DNA from: Sepioteuthis lessoniana
Lineage: Eukaryota > Mollusca > Cephalopoda > Myopsida > Loliginidae
NCBI GenBank assembly: GCA_963585895.1
Contig: CAUZXS010000135.1
Location: 62,001 to 126,000 of the forward strand
Length of the DNA stretch: 64,000 nt
Direction: 5' to 3'
Shown in pieces: positions 10,341 through 20,270 of this stretch (within the stretch, counting starts at the first letter, position 1; every line of letters begins with the position of its first letter). Position numbers and translations under genes: made by a program. The notes below the pieces were generated by a model. That model had not been told where the DNA came from. It worked only from the letters and a program-made list of their open reading frames with translations, and did not search any database.

Positions 10341-11494
10341 TCCATTTTTGAAAGATTTTCTTCAAATATCTTCGTCCTGGAGAAAATCAAATCTGATATT
10401 CAGTTCCAGCTACCCACTTTCTAGGTAGTGCTTCCAAGTTTCACGGAAAGGTGGGGGTCATGATGCATTCAAAGAGGCATGCAGAAGAAACTAGACAATT
10501 TTTATTATTGCTCATATTTTTCACGAGTTTTGTATCACGTTCGACACACGTCGGAGGTTAAGTAACTACGCTCTTAGCTAAGTTGAATATATCTGTTATA
10601 AATGTTATAAATACTTTACGTACCAACATCATTTGGTATGAAAAACAAATACTTGTTGATTTTAATAAGCAAAATTCTAGCTATAAACACTAAACATTTA
10701 CTAAATAAGGTTCATGATTCAAAATTATAGAAAAAAAACGGAACTGTTTCTTCTTTTTTTTTTTTTTTCAGAAATCTGTAGCCGTCTTTGAACATTTGAT
10801 TTTACAAGTTTATGAATCGTATTCAGTAGATAATCTCGATTCATGTTAGCTATATTATCAGGATCCGTTTCGCCTTAAAGCAAATAACTTTGTCTAGAAC
10901 ATTATTATATATCTATCATTATTACTTTCCTCGTTTTCTACTTTGTTTGTGCTTATGCAAAGTATACACCAATAAAGAGACCATCATTGTTTCAATGACT
11001 ACGAAAAAAATTACGCGCCAAAAACGTAATAATGAAATACAAAGACAATAGCAGACTGTCAACGAGACAGTCGAGACAGCCATATGGACGGACGGACGGT
11101 CTGACCGAAGAGAAGAAGGTGCCCATGGAACAACAGAGGTTAAGGGTAATAGTTATTAATAGACGCGAATGACCCAAGCAAGGATTGTTGTCCCAAACCT
11201 TCGACATAGCCGACATGATAGACATGACCTTCATGTCGCTCAAGGTAAATATTGGTTTTCTTGTGTTAAAATAGCCACTCAGTTTTTGTGCGTTTTTTTT
11301 TCTTTGTAAAATAAAAAAAATGTTTGTTTGCTCGATTCCTAAAAGTGGACATGAGACACAAATAATGAGAGTATTGTTCTCTCTCCTTGTCCTTGTCACA
11401 ATCAACATACGTTTTTAGATTCCTTACTAGTCGTCGTCGTCTATCTCGCCATTGTCGAAAACAAAGCGTCTTTATGTTAAGTTGGCTTCTAATG
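10341..11494. other. AT-rich region, no supported gene
   Basis: An open frame on minus 10992-11408 (138 aa) has no recognisable domain. The encoded SVRPSVRP piece comes from a (GGAC)n run at 11090-11100. I do not call it a gene. Confidence 0.5.
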
Positions 11495-11642
11495 TACATC
11501 ACCAACCATCCCTCTTACTCTTCTTTCTTTCTTTCTTTCTTTCTTTCTCTTTTGTTTTCTCTCTCTTTCTTTCTTACTCTCTATCTCTCAATCTCTCTTT
11601 CTTTCTTTCTTTTCCTCTCTTTACCTCTCTTTCTTTCATTCT

Positions 11643-11683
<41 letters not shown>

Positions 11684-11847
11684 GTTATGTGTCTTTCTTT
11701 CACTATCTCTTTTTTTCTTTTACTTTCTACCTTTCTTTCTCTCTCTTTCTCTCTTGCTTTCTGTTTTTCATGCTTCCCCTCTCTCCTTCTCTCTCTTCTT
11801 CTCACTCGCTGTTCCTTCCCTTTGCTCCTTTTTTATGTCTATATCTT

Positions 11848-11896
<49 letters not shown>

Positions 11897-11983
11897 CTGT
11901 CTTTCTTTCTCTATCTCTTTTTTTCTTTTACTTTCTACCTTTCTTTCTCCCTCTTTCTCTCTTGCTTTCTGTCTTTCATTCTT

Positions 11984-12026
<43 letters not shown>

Positions 12027-12071
12027 ACCGGCTGTTCCTTCCCTTTGCTCCTTTTTATCTATCTATATCTT

Positions 12072-12111
<40 letters not shown>

Positions 12112-12116
12112 CTTTC
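11495..12116. repeat. Long pyrimidine tract with about 208-bp tandem duplication
   Basis: About 600 bp that is almost all C/T on the plus strand ((TC)n and (TTTC)n). A longer unit running from CGTTATGTGTCTTTCTTTC (11683) to CCTTTGCTCC..ATATCTTGC repeats at 11891 (CGTTATCTG), so the tract grew by duplication of a roughly 208-222 bp segment as well as by slippage. The open frames of up to 281 aa in it are low-complexity artefacts. Confidence 0.9.
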
Positions 12117-12359
12117 TTTTCGATCTGTCGCACCTTTTTGTAACGTTAGGTTTCTTTCGTTACATCATTTTCCTTTTTCAAGTTCATGTGCGTGCGTGCT
12201 TGCGTGCGTGCGTTTATGCCTTTAATTTTTAAAATCTTAAAACAATCACTCTTGCAACCAGGTTAAACTAACCACGAAAATTTATACGTCTAGGTGAGCG
12301 CGCGAAAACACACACACACACTTGCATGCAAATACACACGGGAGGCTTGAGGGAAATTG

Positions 12360-12535
12360 AATCTGTGACCCAAGTTCAAATCCTTGATGGGGCTGTTTGC
12401 GTTTAACCTCGCGCTAAGGTCGTTGAAAAAGGCACGAATCCATCTCTTCTCCCCGCCCCTGCTATTGATAAATGGTAGAACAGACTGTGTACTTGGTTAG
12501 GCAACCAATTTAAGAGAAGGAAAAATTAAACCAGT
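12360..12535 (+). mobile_element. SINE-A copy, diverged, 3' truncated
   Basis: Retains B box AAGTTCAAATCCTTGATGGGG, core GGCACGAATCC and CTATTGATAAATGGTAGAAC, and the start of the tail TTAGGCAACCAATTTAAGAG. The A box side is degraded. Confidence 0.7.
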
Positions 12536-12702
12536 TTTTTTTCTTTAAAGTTGGGAAGTTAGGGAAAAAGGTAATGTAGTTAGGGAACTATATTGTCGCT
12601 GTTATTGGATAAGGATTGTATTAAACACCGTTTGACTGCTCCCTTGTTTGTTTGGGGTTTTTTTTTTTTTTTTTTTTTTTGCTTTTTAAGGGTTTTTTGC
12701 AG

Positions 12703-12790
12703 GTAACAGTAGCAATGGTAGACCAGGACCCTGTGGAGTTTTGCGCAGAGATCAGCAGCATTCACAGGCGATGCAAGACTGGAGCCGCTG
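12703..12790 (+). CDS. Candidate internal host exon (88 nt), function unknown
   Basis: A long poly-T tract (12656-12680) and TTTTTTGCAG immediately precede 12703, which is a strong 3' splice acceptor. The following 88 nt are markedly less AT-rich than the surroundings and open in one frame (VTVAMVDQDPVEFCAEISSI then HRRCKTGAA). At 12791 GTGAAAGT is a usable 5' splice donor; this would give a phase-1 exon. Beyond about 12800 the sequence becomes a decayed RepA copy, so the frame continuing to a stop at 12898-12900 is probably read through repeat. I do not recognise the protein. If real, the exon implies that the window is partly intronic on the plus strand. Alternative: chance ORF beside a poly-T. 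No expression evidence is visible. Confidence 0.3.
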
Positions 12791-12799
12791 GTGAAAGTA

Positions 12800-12990
12800 A
12801 CCACTACTTCAATGCTGAGTATGACAATAAACTGCATCAGGTTGCAAGGTTCCAGTTCTGGACATCTGAGGAGTGTGAAATACCTTTTAATTTATATTAA
12901 ACTTTGGTTCACTTTGACTCAGTGGGGTAGTACCAGTCAGATTATTATCTATGGGCCAAATATAAGCTTTCAGATTATTGGTATTAGATA
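12800..12990 (+). mobile_element. RepA fragment, strongly decayed
   Basis: TATGACAATAAACTGCATCAGG, read against RepA TATGACACTAAACAATCTGATGG, then CTGAGGAGTGTGAAATACC and CAGTGGGGTAGTACC, follow the RepA order. Confidence 0.55.
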
Positions 12991-13417
12991 AGAATATTTC
13001 ATATATAACTATGTGCAAAACCTCTTAAGAAACTATACAAAAAATGTTATAACCCAATTGGCTAGGGCTGTAGAATACACTGATTGCATCTTTACTGAGT
13101 GTCCTGATATAGTTTAAACCAGCTGGAGCTTTGATGAATGCAGAGTACCTTTTCACTGCCATCGTTTCCTGTTCCACTCAGGCTAGGAGTGGTAGCACCT
13201 GAAAAGGTCCTTTCTATTGATCAAAGAGAACTGTTTGGCATTTAAACTGAGTGCAAACAAATGACATATGCTAAATTGTTAGAAACAGAACTATTCGATC
13301 ATTTAACGGTGTTGAAACAGATGACTGATATTTAATTGAATTGTTAGTGATACATAACAATACTTGGAACCATTTAACTTTGTTGACTTATGCTAATATG
13401 AATTGCAGGAAATAGAA

Positions 13418-14080
13418 TATTGGTTGGTTGGTTGGTTGATTTGATTTATGGTATGTCAACCTTTGTAGGTTATTTAACGCCAAACCTATTTTTATGCAAA
13501 TAATCAGTTCTATTTCAAACAATTGAGTTTAGCATGAGTACCCAGTTTAATTGTCAAAAGAATTTCTATTTAAAGCTATTCAATTCATTCAAATAGTTCT
13601 AATTCACCTGATTCAGTTTAGTATAAGTACAGATTTTTTTTACACACAGTTAAATGTCAAAACAGTTCTATATTAAACAATTCAGTTTAGTGTACGTACA
13701 CTTTCAATGTCAAAAAAGTTTCATTTCAAACAATTCAGTTTAGCATAAGCACGCAGTTTAAATGTAAGTACAGTTTAATTGTAAAAAACATATTCAGTTT
13801 AGTCACACAGTTCTAATTCAAACAATTCAGTTTAGCATAAATATGCTGTTAGTTCTGTTTAACCCATAGATAAGACCCTATCAGGTGCTACTATTCCAGG
13901 CCAGAGTGGACCTAGGAGCAATGGCAATGATGGGGTGCACCGCATTCCCCAAAGCTCCAACATTACTGGAACCTCACCATAAGATAGTTTAGTATCATAT
14001 CAGGACACTCATTTAGGGGTCTTAAACCGCTGCAGAGGTGCAGTCTAGTTTTCTACAGTCCCAGCCGAATGGGTAGGTAA
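13418..14080 (-). mobile_element. RepA inserted in RepA
   Basis: Complete antisense copy from tail (TTGGTTGGTTGG, GTCAACCTTTGTAGGTTATT) to 5' end (CCAGCCGAATGGG). Flanked by GAAATAGAA at 13409-13417 and 14081-14089. Confidence 0.8.
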
Positions 14081-14172
14081 GAAATAGAACTGTTTGATCA
14101 CTTAACAGCGTGTAAACAAATGACTGATATTTTATTGAATTTTTAGTAATACACAGCAATACTTGGAACTAT

Positions 14173-14460
14173 GTGCCCGTCATGTAATGGTTATCGTCGT
14201 AGGAAATGGACACGACGACACGTGTTCAAATCCTGGACGACACTGATTGCATTTCACATAGCACTAATACCCTTGAGAAAGGTATGAATCCAATTATTCT
14301 CCCTCCAGCTATGGGTAAATAGTAGGACAGACTAGGTTTTTCAGCCTTGGTGAGGCAACTAGTCTAGGAGAAGGAAAACTCTGAATTGAAACCTATTAAA
14401 CTCCGCTTAAAAATTGAGCTTGTGTCATATCCTGCCCGAGCGGAGGGGTTGGTAAATATA
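14173..14460 (+). mobile_element. SINE-A, full length with perfect duplication
   Basis: Head GTGCCCGTCATGTAATGG (A box), B box GTGTTCAAATCCTGG, core ACCCTTGAGAAAGGTATGAA and CAGCTATGGGTAAATAGTAG, tail GAGCGGAGGGGTTGGTAAAT. Perfect 15-bp duplication AATACTTGGAACTAT at 14158-14172 and 14461-14475. Youngest layer of the 13.0-14.65 kb stack. Confidence 0.95.
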
Positions 14461-14904
14461 AATACTTGGAACTATTTAACTTTGTTGACTCAAGCTAAAT
14501 TGAATTCTTAAAAATAGAACTGTTGGATCATTTAACTGTGTATCTACATAACTTTTACAAATAATATATTTATTATATATGTAAAAATAGTATATAGCAT
14601 TAAATAACCGACAATTGTTGATATGCCATAAAACCAAACGAAACCAAATCAAAGAAATGTTAATATAAACCATAACTCACCTCAAGACATGAATAACTCT
14701 TGACAGGTTGACATACCGTTAAAATTAATCAAACAATTATTAAAATATAAAGGAAAGATTAAAAGAAAGTATGCATATATGTTTCGGTCCAAATATAACA
14801 TTGTGTGAAATTCTAAAACTCTTATTTTCAATCCTATATTTTTTAATGTCTGAGCAGTACAATAGAATAATAAATCATGTCCGTAATTGAATATTTTTAC
14901 GTTA

Positions 14905-15178
14905 TTGCATATGGCCCATTGACCTTGTTGGTAGAGTGTTCGCAAATGGCCCGGGAGACCAGGGTTCAATCTCTGGTCGAGTCATACCAAATACTAAAAA
15001 AAATGGTACTTGATGCCGTCTTGCTTAACACTCAACATTATACGGTAAGGATCAAGGATAAAATGAATCTATCCAGGGATAGGTGTTGTTTCCTCCCCTA
15101 CACCTCGGTGTAGTAGCTAATGAAAAGGGAGCCTTCGGTTCACCCTCGACAACGGTCGCCAACTTATATGATTGCACT
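14905..15178 (+). mobile_element. SINE-C copy
   Basis: tRNA-like head with TTGTTGGTAGAGTGTTCG, then B box GGGTTCAATCTCTGGTCGAG, body GTACTTGATGCCGTCTTGCT and TACACCTCGGTGTAGTAGCT, tail CCCTCGACAACGGTCGCCAA. Confidence 0.85.
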
Positions 15179-15252
15179 GGTAAAATATTGCCCTTGAGAT
15201 CTCTTTGTTATGAAACAGTTTTATTGAAATATAATTTTAAAAAAAAGGAAGT

Positions 15253-15540
15253 ACCCTATTTACCGACCCCTCTCCTCGGGCAGGATATGACACACGGTCA
15301 ATTTTTAAGCGGAGTTTAACAAGTTTGAATTCAGAGTTATCCTTCCCCTAGACTAGTTGCCTCACCAAGGCTGAAAAACCCAGTCTGTCCTACTATTTAC
15401 CCATCGCTGGAGGGAGAATAATTGGATTCATAATGTTCCCAAGGGTATTAGTACTATGTGAAATGCAAGCAGTCTCCTCCTGGATTTGAACTCTTGTCAC
15501 CGTGTCCATTTTCTACGACGATAACCATTACATCACAGGA
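15253..15540 (-). mobile_element. SINE-A copy
   Basis: Full-length antisense copy: tail complement at 15260-15420 (GACACACGGTCAATTTTTAA), core complement CCCATCGCTGGAGGGAGAAT, B box complement GATTTGAACTC, head complement ATAACCATTACATCACAGGA. Confidence 0.9.
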
Positions 15541-15559
15541 AGAACGACCAGCATAAAGA

Positions 15560-15650
15560 CTGTCGCCGTAAATGAAATTGTCGACCAAAGTTCAATTCCT
15601 GGACGACGCTGCATATTTTTCACTTCACGCTAATCTCCCAAGGTTAGGAT
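15560..15650 (+). mobile_element. SINE-A head fragment
   Basis: B box region AAGTTCAATTCCTGGACGAC, then GCATATTTTTCACTTCACGC. 3' part lost. Confidence 0.55.
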
Positions 15651-15699
15651 CGAACTCGCCGCGTCCGTAATAGTAGCTTGCAAAAAAGTATACCATAAA

Positions 15700-16110
15700 G
15701 AGAGTTCCTAACCCCGTCAACACACAGCTATAGGGGTGGTGAATATCTGGATCCATACCTTCCCCGGGTGTATGGAAGGATTAATCCTACTTTCCACAAA
15801 TCAAATTTGACATGGAACCATTTTCACAAGGGCTGCTATGTACGAATTGAGACATATAAGTGGCCGTTATAAAAAATGCTTCACCCTCTCAGCAGGTCCC
15901 TCTAGGATCTCCTCAAGCGCCAATTTCACTTAAGTAGATGCTGATTGGTGGGAAAGACTCAATTTTCCCAAATTATATCGATTTATCCGACTTTCCACCA
16001 AGTCAGATTTGACATTTGGGATGGAGTCACACATAAATCGAAACTCATGCATGGTCATAATAAAAATGACCCCTCTAAGGGTGCTTCAGGCGCCAATCAA
16101 TAAAATCTGC
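15700..16110. repeat. Unclassified sequence with old internal duplication
   Basis: Two roughly 200 bp units share ATCCTACTTTCCACAAATCA / ATCCGACTTTCCACCAAGTC, AATTTGACAT, CACAAGGGCTGC-like and CAAGCGCCAATTT / CAGGCGCCAATCA in the same order (about 15785-15945 and 15990-16105). Family unknown. Confidence 0.5.
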
Positions 16111-16124
16111 TTTACTCAACCGGT

Positions 16125-16260
16125 ACAGCCAGGGAAGAAAGCCCCCTACGTATCCCAAGGGTTTTAGCGATATGTGAAATGCTGCTGTGTCGAGGATTTG
16201 AACTTGGGTCACCAATACCATCTCTTATGTTGATAACTGTTACACCACGATCGCCTCAAA
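16125..16260 (-). mobile_element. SINE-A fragment, diverged
   Basis: Core and head complement: TATCCCAAGGGTTTTAGCGA, TATGTGAAATGC, GAGGATTTGAACTTGGGTCA, ACTGTTACACCACGATC. Confidence 0.65.
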
Positions 16261-16479
16261 AAAGATAAGGGTTGGATTCATTTTTTCTTGCCGGGGTTGC
16301 AGTAAACCAATCTTGATTCCTTTCCTAGATTCCGTTCTTTCCAAGCATGCTACTTTCTTTTTTCTTTTTTATTTCAATAAAGACAGTTTTTCGTAAAGAA
16401 TATTTATTTTCGTTGGCCGACAGTGCAAAGAAAGTTACTAGGTATCATTGCTCTTAAAAATTAGCTCTGTGTCGCATCC

Positions 16480-16915
16480 GCACAATGGCTGAAGGTTGGG
16501 TATTATGTTGTATCTTCTATCAGAGACTCTTCGAGTTGTCTTGCGTTTATCTTAGTCTCCGTGTCCACTTCTTTTTTTATAAATGGACACAAAGAATTTG
16601 TTTTGATTTTCGACGTCTTTATTTACCCAAATTCCCACATCATCCGTACGGCTGGAGAAATAGCCATTTAAGGCATCCGTTCGCTACGGTGTCCTGAACT
16701 GCTCCTTCAAACTCTACCTAACTGACCCGTTTTCATGACAGTACCAACTTATCAGAGAACTGCTAAAAGGTTCAACCAGGGGTCAAGTCTTGTTATCATA
16801 TCCCTGGTTATTTTCTATGACTCAACAAACCTGTTGACTTTTCAATTCGTATATTTTGAATTCTACACTTCCTTTACAAAATTAATAGGTACCTATTAAT
16901 TATGTAACAGTTAGT
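16480..16915 (-). repeat. RepB dispersed repeat, copy 2 (inverted)
   Basis: Reverse complement of 9105-9565 over most of its length, with small indels. See that entry. Both copies begin or end near CTGTTACATAATtAATAGGT. Confidence 0.8.
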
Positions 16916-17367
16916 CTCAATCTCACTCCAACCAGAAATATATATTTTCACACATGTTCTTTCTTGTAGCGGACTATTCACCTGCTACACATCCCTTGCT
17001 AACTAAAAGCGGTACACAGTTAAGCATGTTAAAATATATTCTATGTATAATTTTCATTCAACTGTTTTTCATTGAGTCGGATTTTTTTCCTTTACAGTTT
17101 AACGTGTCTATATTAAAGGTGTATTATAGGTTCATAAAATATTGTTTGCTTGGGGGCTCGTTTTCTCTTTAGAAAATAGACTATTCACATATCCCTACTG
17201 ATTAAAGACTTGCCTTAAACTTAAACACTTAAAGTCTTTAAAGGTTAAAAGCTTAGGTGTTACACAACTTCCTAAGTAGGTACGTGAATACGAAAAAAGT
17301 TTGAATATATAGATACAGATAGATACTTCTGAAATGTTAAACGACTTTTTTCAGTAAAAATCTGATC
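16916..17367. other. AT-rich spacer, nothing recognised
   Basis: Open frame 16954-17172 has no recognisable motif. Confidence 0.45.
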
Positions 17368-17494
17368 AAAAGTCTTACGTATTTTTCTTTAAAAACGTTA
17401 TTTCATAGTATTACCAAAAAGGGAATTGATTATCTTTGTTGAGCTTTATATATAAACGAGTTAAATATATATACATACACACACACGCACACAC

Positions 17495-17552
<58 letters not shown>

Positions 17553-17648
17553 CTAACTCGTTTATATATAAAGCTCAACAAAGATAATCAATTCCCTTTT
17601 GGTAATACTATGAAATAACGTTTTTAAAGAAAAATACGTAAGACTTTA
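17368..17648. repeat. Near-perfect palindrome, 93-bp arms around (AC)n/(TG)n
   Basis: Left arm 17371-17463 (AGTCTTACGTATTTTTCTTT ... AAACGAGTTA) and right arm 17554-17645 (TAACTCGTTTATATATAAAG ... ACGTAAGACT) are reverse complements apart from one A indel. The centre is ACACACGCACAC...TATA...GTGTGTGT, which is itself self-complementary. The arms show almost no divergence, unlike the old repeats around them. Confidence 0.95.
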
Positions 17649-17649
17649 C

Positions 17650-17682
17650 ATATATATATATATTTCTCTGTGTGTGAACTGA

Positions 17683-17753
<71 letters not shown>

Positions 17754-17791
17754 GAATATATATATGTATGTGTGTGAGAGAGAGAGAGAGC

Positions 17792-17830
<39 letters not shown>
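17650..17830. repeat. Compound (TG)n(GA)n(TA)n microsatellites
   Basis: The pattern GTGTGT-GAGAGA-GCTGAATATATAT occurs twice (17693-17765 and 17768-17827), a duplicated compound array. Confidence 0.9.
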
Positions 17831-17857
17831 GTGTTTGTGTATGTGCGCGTGTGTGTG

Positions 17858-18290
17858 TTGTCATCCACAGACGGACTGTTTCATTGTATCACCTCACTTC
17901 AGTGGGACTAGACACGCGAGATACTTCAAGATGGGATCAAAACATGCCGGACTTTACGTCAGCCGGATATCTTACCCCTGTTATCGTCAATCATTGCGTA
18001 AGCGCGGAGACTTTTTAGGTATATATTTATATGTACGCTATCGGAATGTTCAATTCATGTGAAAAACTGCAGCCCCCCACTCGAGTCCAATGAGGGGAGT
18101 GTAAATATTTTCCTACAAAGACAGGCTGTTTCACTGTATCGCAGCACTTCAGTGTTGCTAGAGACGTGCGATGCTTGAAGCTGGGATCAAGACCTGGCTA
18201 ACTTTACGCCAGTCGGATGTCTCACCTGTGAGCTATCGTCAATCTCAGCCCAAATGAAGGGATTTTTACGTATATATTCATATATATATA
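17858..18290 (+). repeat. RepC, two tandem copies
   Basis: Units at 17858-18035 and 18108-18290 share GACTGTTTCATTGTATCAC / GGCTGTTTCACTGTATCGC, CACTTCAGTG, GATACTTCAAGATGGGATCA / GATGCTTGAAGCTGGGATCA, ACTTTACGTCAGCCGGAT, and CTATCGTCAAT. A third, inverted piece is at 47245-47365. No ORF or terminal features recognised. Confidence 0.8.
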
Positions 18291-18397
18291 TCATGTATTT
18301 CATATATATATATATATATATATCATTTAAGAATATTTTATAATGTTACATTGGGGACACAGATAATCTTGGAAATGTTGACTGGGGTTTAATATCA

Positions 18398-18607
18398 GTT
18401 AAGGTTTCTTCTTTTAATGGCATATCAACCTTCATGGGTTATTTAGTGTTAAAATCATCCCTGCAGAATGACAATAGTGGTGATATTTAACCTATTGCTC
18501 GGGGATAATGGTGTTCATGCCTTTCACAAAAGTATTTGTCCGAAAGTGAACTTAACAGCGCAAATGGAGTTCGAACTCGCTATCTTCGAGACTGCGGTCC
18601 TCTACAT
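18398..18607 (-). mobile_element. SINE-B copy, head truncated
   Basis: Tail complement GGCATATCAACCTTCATGGG, core GGTGTTCATGCCTTTCACAA, body CGCAAATGGAGTTCGAACTC; ends in the anticodon-arm region. Confidence 0.8.
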
Positions 18608-18700
18608 TTAGTATACGCCGACTGCTACCTTTGTAGAGGAGTAACCCCCCCCCCTGCATAAAGGTTTTTTAAAGGAGGGACAGGAGCAATGGGGGATATT
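18608..18700 (+). mobile_element. RepA 5' fragment
   Basis: TATACGCCGACTGCTACCTT then GTAGAGGAGTAACCCCCCC resembles the RepA 5' region; the rest is missing. Confidence 0.5.
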
Positions 18701-18770
18701 ATGAAGTAAATAATAAGTTTTTTCCTAATTTAAAAAAACAATATAATTATGTGTTTTGGGTTGATCCCTG

Positions 18771-19045
18771 TGGTGTTGTGGCTAACGAGCCGCATTTTGA
18801 CATCTTAGTAAGTGAGTTCGAATTCCAGTCACTCTATTACATAACCATTACGCCACGGTGACTCCCATGGTATAATGGTAAAAGTGCTCGATTTACGGGC
18901 TAGAAGTAAGTGAATTCAAACTTTAGTCGTGCTATTACTTTCACTTTCCGACAAATACTTTTGGGAAAGCTATCAAAAGCTATGAGTTAAATCTTATCAC
19001 TGCTGTTCGTTTAAAATCGAAGGTTGATGTTTCTTTAAAAAATTT
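18771..19045 (+). mobile_element. SINE-B related composite
   Basis: A SINE-B head (CCCTGTGGTGTTGTGGCTAA, GAGTTCGAATTCCAGTCACT) is joined to a reversed head piece (ATAACCATTACGCCACGG) and then to another head (GGTATAATGGTAAAAGTGCT) with core and a worn tail (GAAGGTTGATGTTTCTT). It looks like one copy broken by another. Confidence 0.6.
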
Positions 19046-19077
19046 AAACCTAACCAAACAATAACTTCTTTTTTTAT

Positions 19078-19349
19078 CATATTACCAACCCCTCCTCTTG
19101 GGCAGGATATGACACAAGGTCAATTTTCTAAGCGGAGTTTAACAGGTTTGAATTCAGAGTATTCCTTCTCTTAGACTAGTTGCCTCACCAAGGCAGAAGA
19201 AATCAGTCTGTCTTACTATTTACCCATAGCAGGAGGGAGAATAATTGGATTAATACCTTTCCCAAGGGTATTAGGACTATGTGAAATGCAATCAATCTCG
19301 TCCAGGATTTGAACTCGTATCGTCGTGTCCATTTCCAACGACGATAACC
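19078..19349 (-). mobile_element. SINE-A, 5' truncated, with perfect duplication
   Basis: Tail complement begins CATATTACCAACCCCTCCTC; head complement stops at CGACGATAACC, losing the last nucleotides of the head. 17-bp duplication ATAACTTCTTTTTTTAT at 19061-19077 and 19350-19366. Confidence 0.9.
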
Positions 19350-19529
19350 ATAACTTCTTTTTTTATTATTATAGACATTGTTGACGCATCTATTCTGCAG
19401 GAAATTTTAGGCAGCTTAATTCTATTGCTGTCCTATAATCCCTATTTAGAAATTCCAGAATTTTCCTCTTATAATTGTGGAACTTTTTTATTTTCTGTCT
19501 AATACCGTAATAACAAGACCGTTCTCAGT

Positions 19530-19715
19530 TTCGGTTTCTGAGTAATTTAATGCCCAAGCCATTAAGAAGATACAATTTAATTCATTGATGGGGTTTCATA
19601 CCTGTCCTGAGGGTATTAGTCTGAAAATGAACTTAATAACATGACTAGAGTTCGAACTACGTTACTTCGATGTCGCAATCCTGTACTTTAACCATTACGC
19701 ATTGGTTATTCCCTC
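19530..19715 (-). mobile_element. SINE-B copy, diverged
   Basis: AATTTAATGCCCAAGCCATT, then GTCCTGAGGGTATTAGTCTG, CTAGAGTTCGAACTACG, and CTTTAACCATTACGCATTGG keep the SINE-B order. Confidence 0.7.
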
Positions 19716-19847
19716 CCTCATTATCGGTCGTACCAACGTATATATAAAACTTTCAGAAAACCTGATATCCTTTACCAGTCGACTGATTATCTTTCTTTTT
19801 CTTTTTATTCCATTATTTTTTATATCTCTTTCTGATAGATCTAATTC

Positions 19848-20270
19848 TTATCATTAAGGGTTTTCGGACTATTGCCTTCATCTATATTGTTATTTCCTCA
19901 ACGTTTCGGCCGATATGTCCTCCGACCTTCTCCAGGTGTTTGTCGAACTCAGGAACCTTCAAGGGACTTCGAAGTACGTCCTTTATTGAATCCACGGGGG
20001 TCACCTGTTCTGATACCATTAGTCATAATCGGGTACAAGTGTTAAGTATTCCTGTATTGTTATTCACCTGCAGTCAGGATTGAACCTGCAACCTTCAGAT
20101 GAGTGTCTTCTTAGAAGTTTAGGGAACCAACGCCTTTAACCGTTACGCTATGTGTTACGCCATGACATATCGGCCAAAACGTTGTGGAAATAACTATAAA
20201 GATGAAGACAATAGTCCGAAAACCCTTAATGATAAAAATCATCAAGCTTAGTCTCCGAAATTTAGACAAC
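19848..20270 (-). mobile_element. Fold-back element, copy 2, with tRNA-like SINE in the centre
   Basis: Left arm 19848-19970 (TTATCATTAAGGGTTTTCGG ... CGTTTCGGCCGATATGTCC) and right arm about 20162-20238 (GACATATCGGCCAAAACGTT ... AACCCTTAATGATAA) are inverted copies; the right arm extends to GAAATTTAGACAAC at 20270. Between them, on minus, is a tRNA-like unit (about 20070-20162): A box TAGCGTAACGG, B box GGTTCAATCCTGACTG. Thus the unit reads as a SINE whose 3' tail is the arm sequence. Confidence 0.7.

Larger units (their letters stand above)
13041..14650 (+). mobile_element. RepA host copy split by two later insertions
   Basis: Outer RepA pieces are 13041-13417, 14081-14172 and 14461-14650, sense plus. 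It begins CCCAATTGGCTAGGGCTGTA and ends with the tail TTGTTGATATGCCATAAAACC. It is interrupted by an antisense RepA (13418-14080) and by SINE-A (14173-14460). Confidence 0.8.

Noticed and set aside
10992..11408. 138-residue minus-strand ORF
   Set aside because: No recognisable domain; includes simple-repeat-derived peptide and overlaps other equally long frames.
11387..12232. 281-residue open frame
   Set aside because: Encoded by (TC)n/(TTTC)n; Ser/Leu/Phe low complexity in several overlapping frames on both strands.
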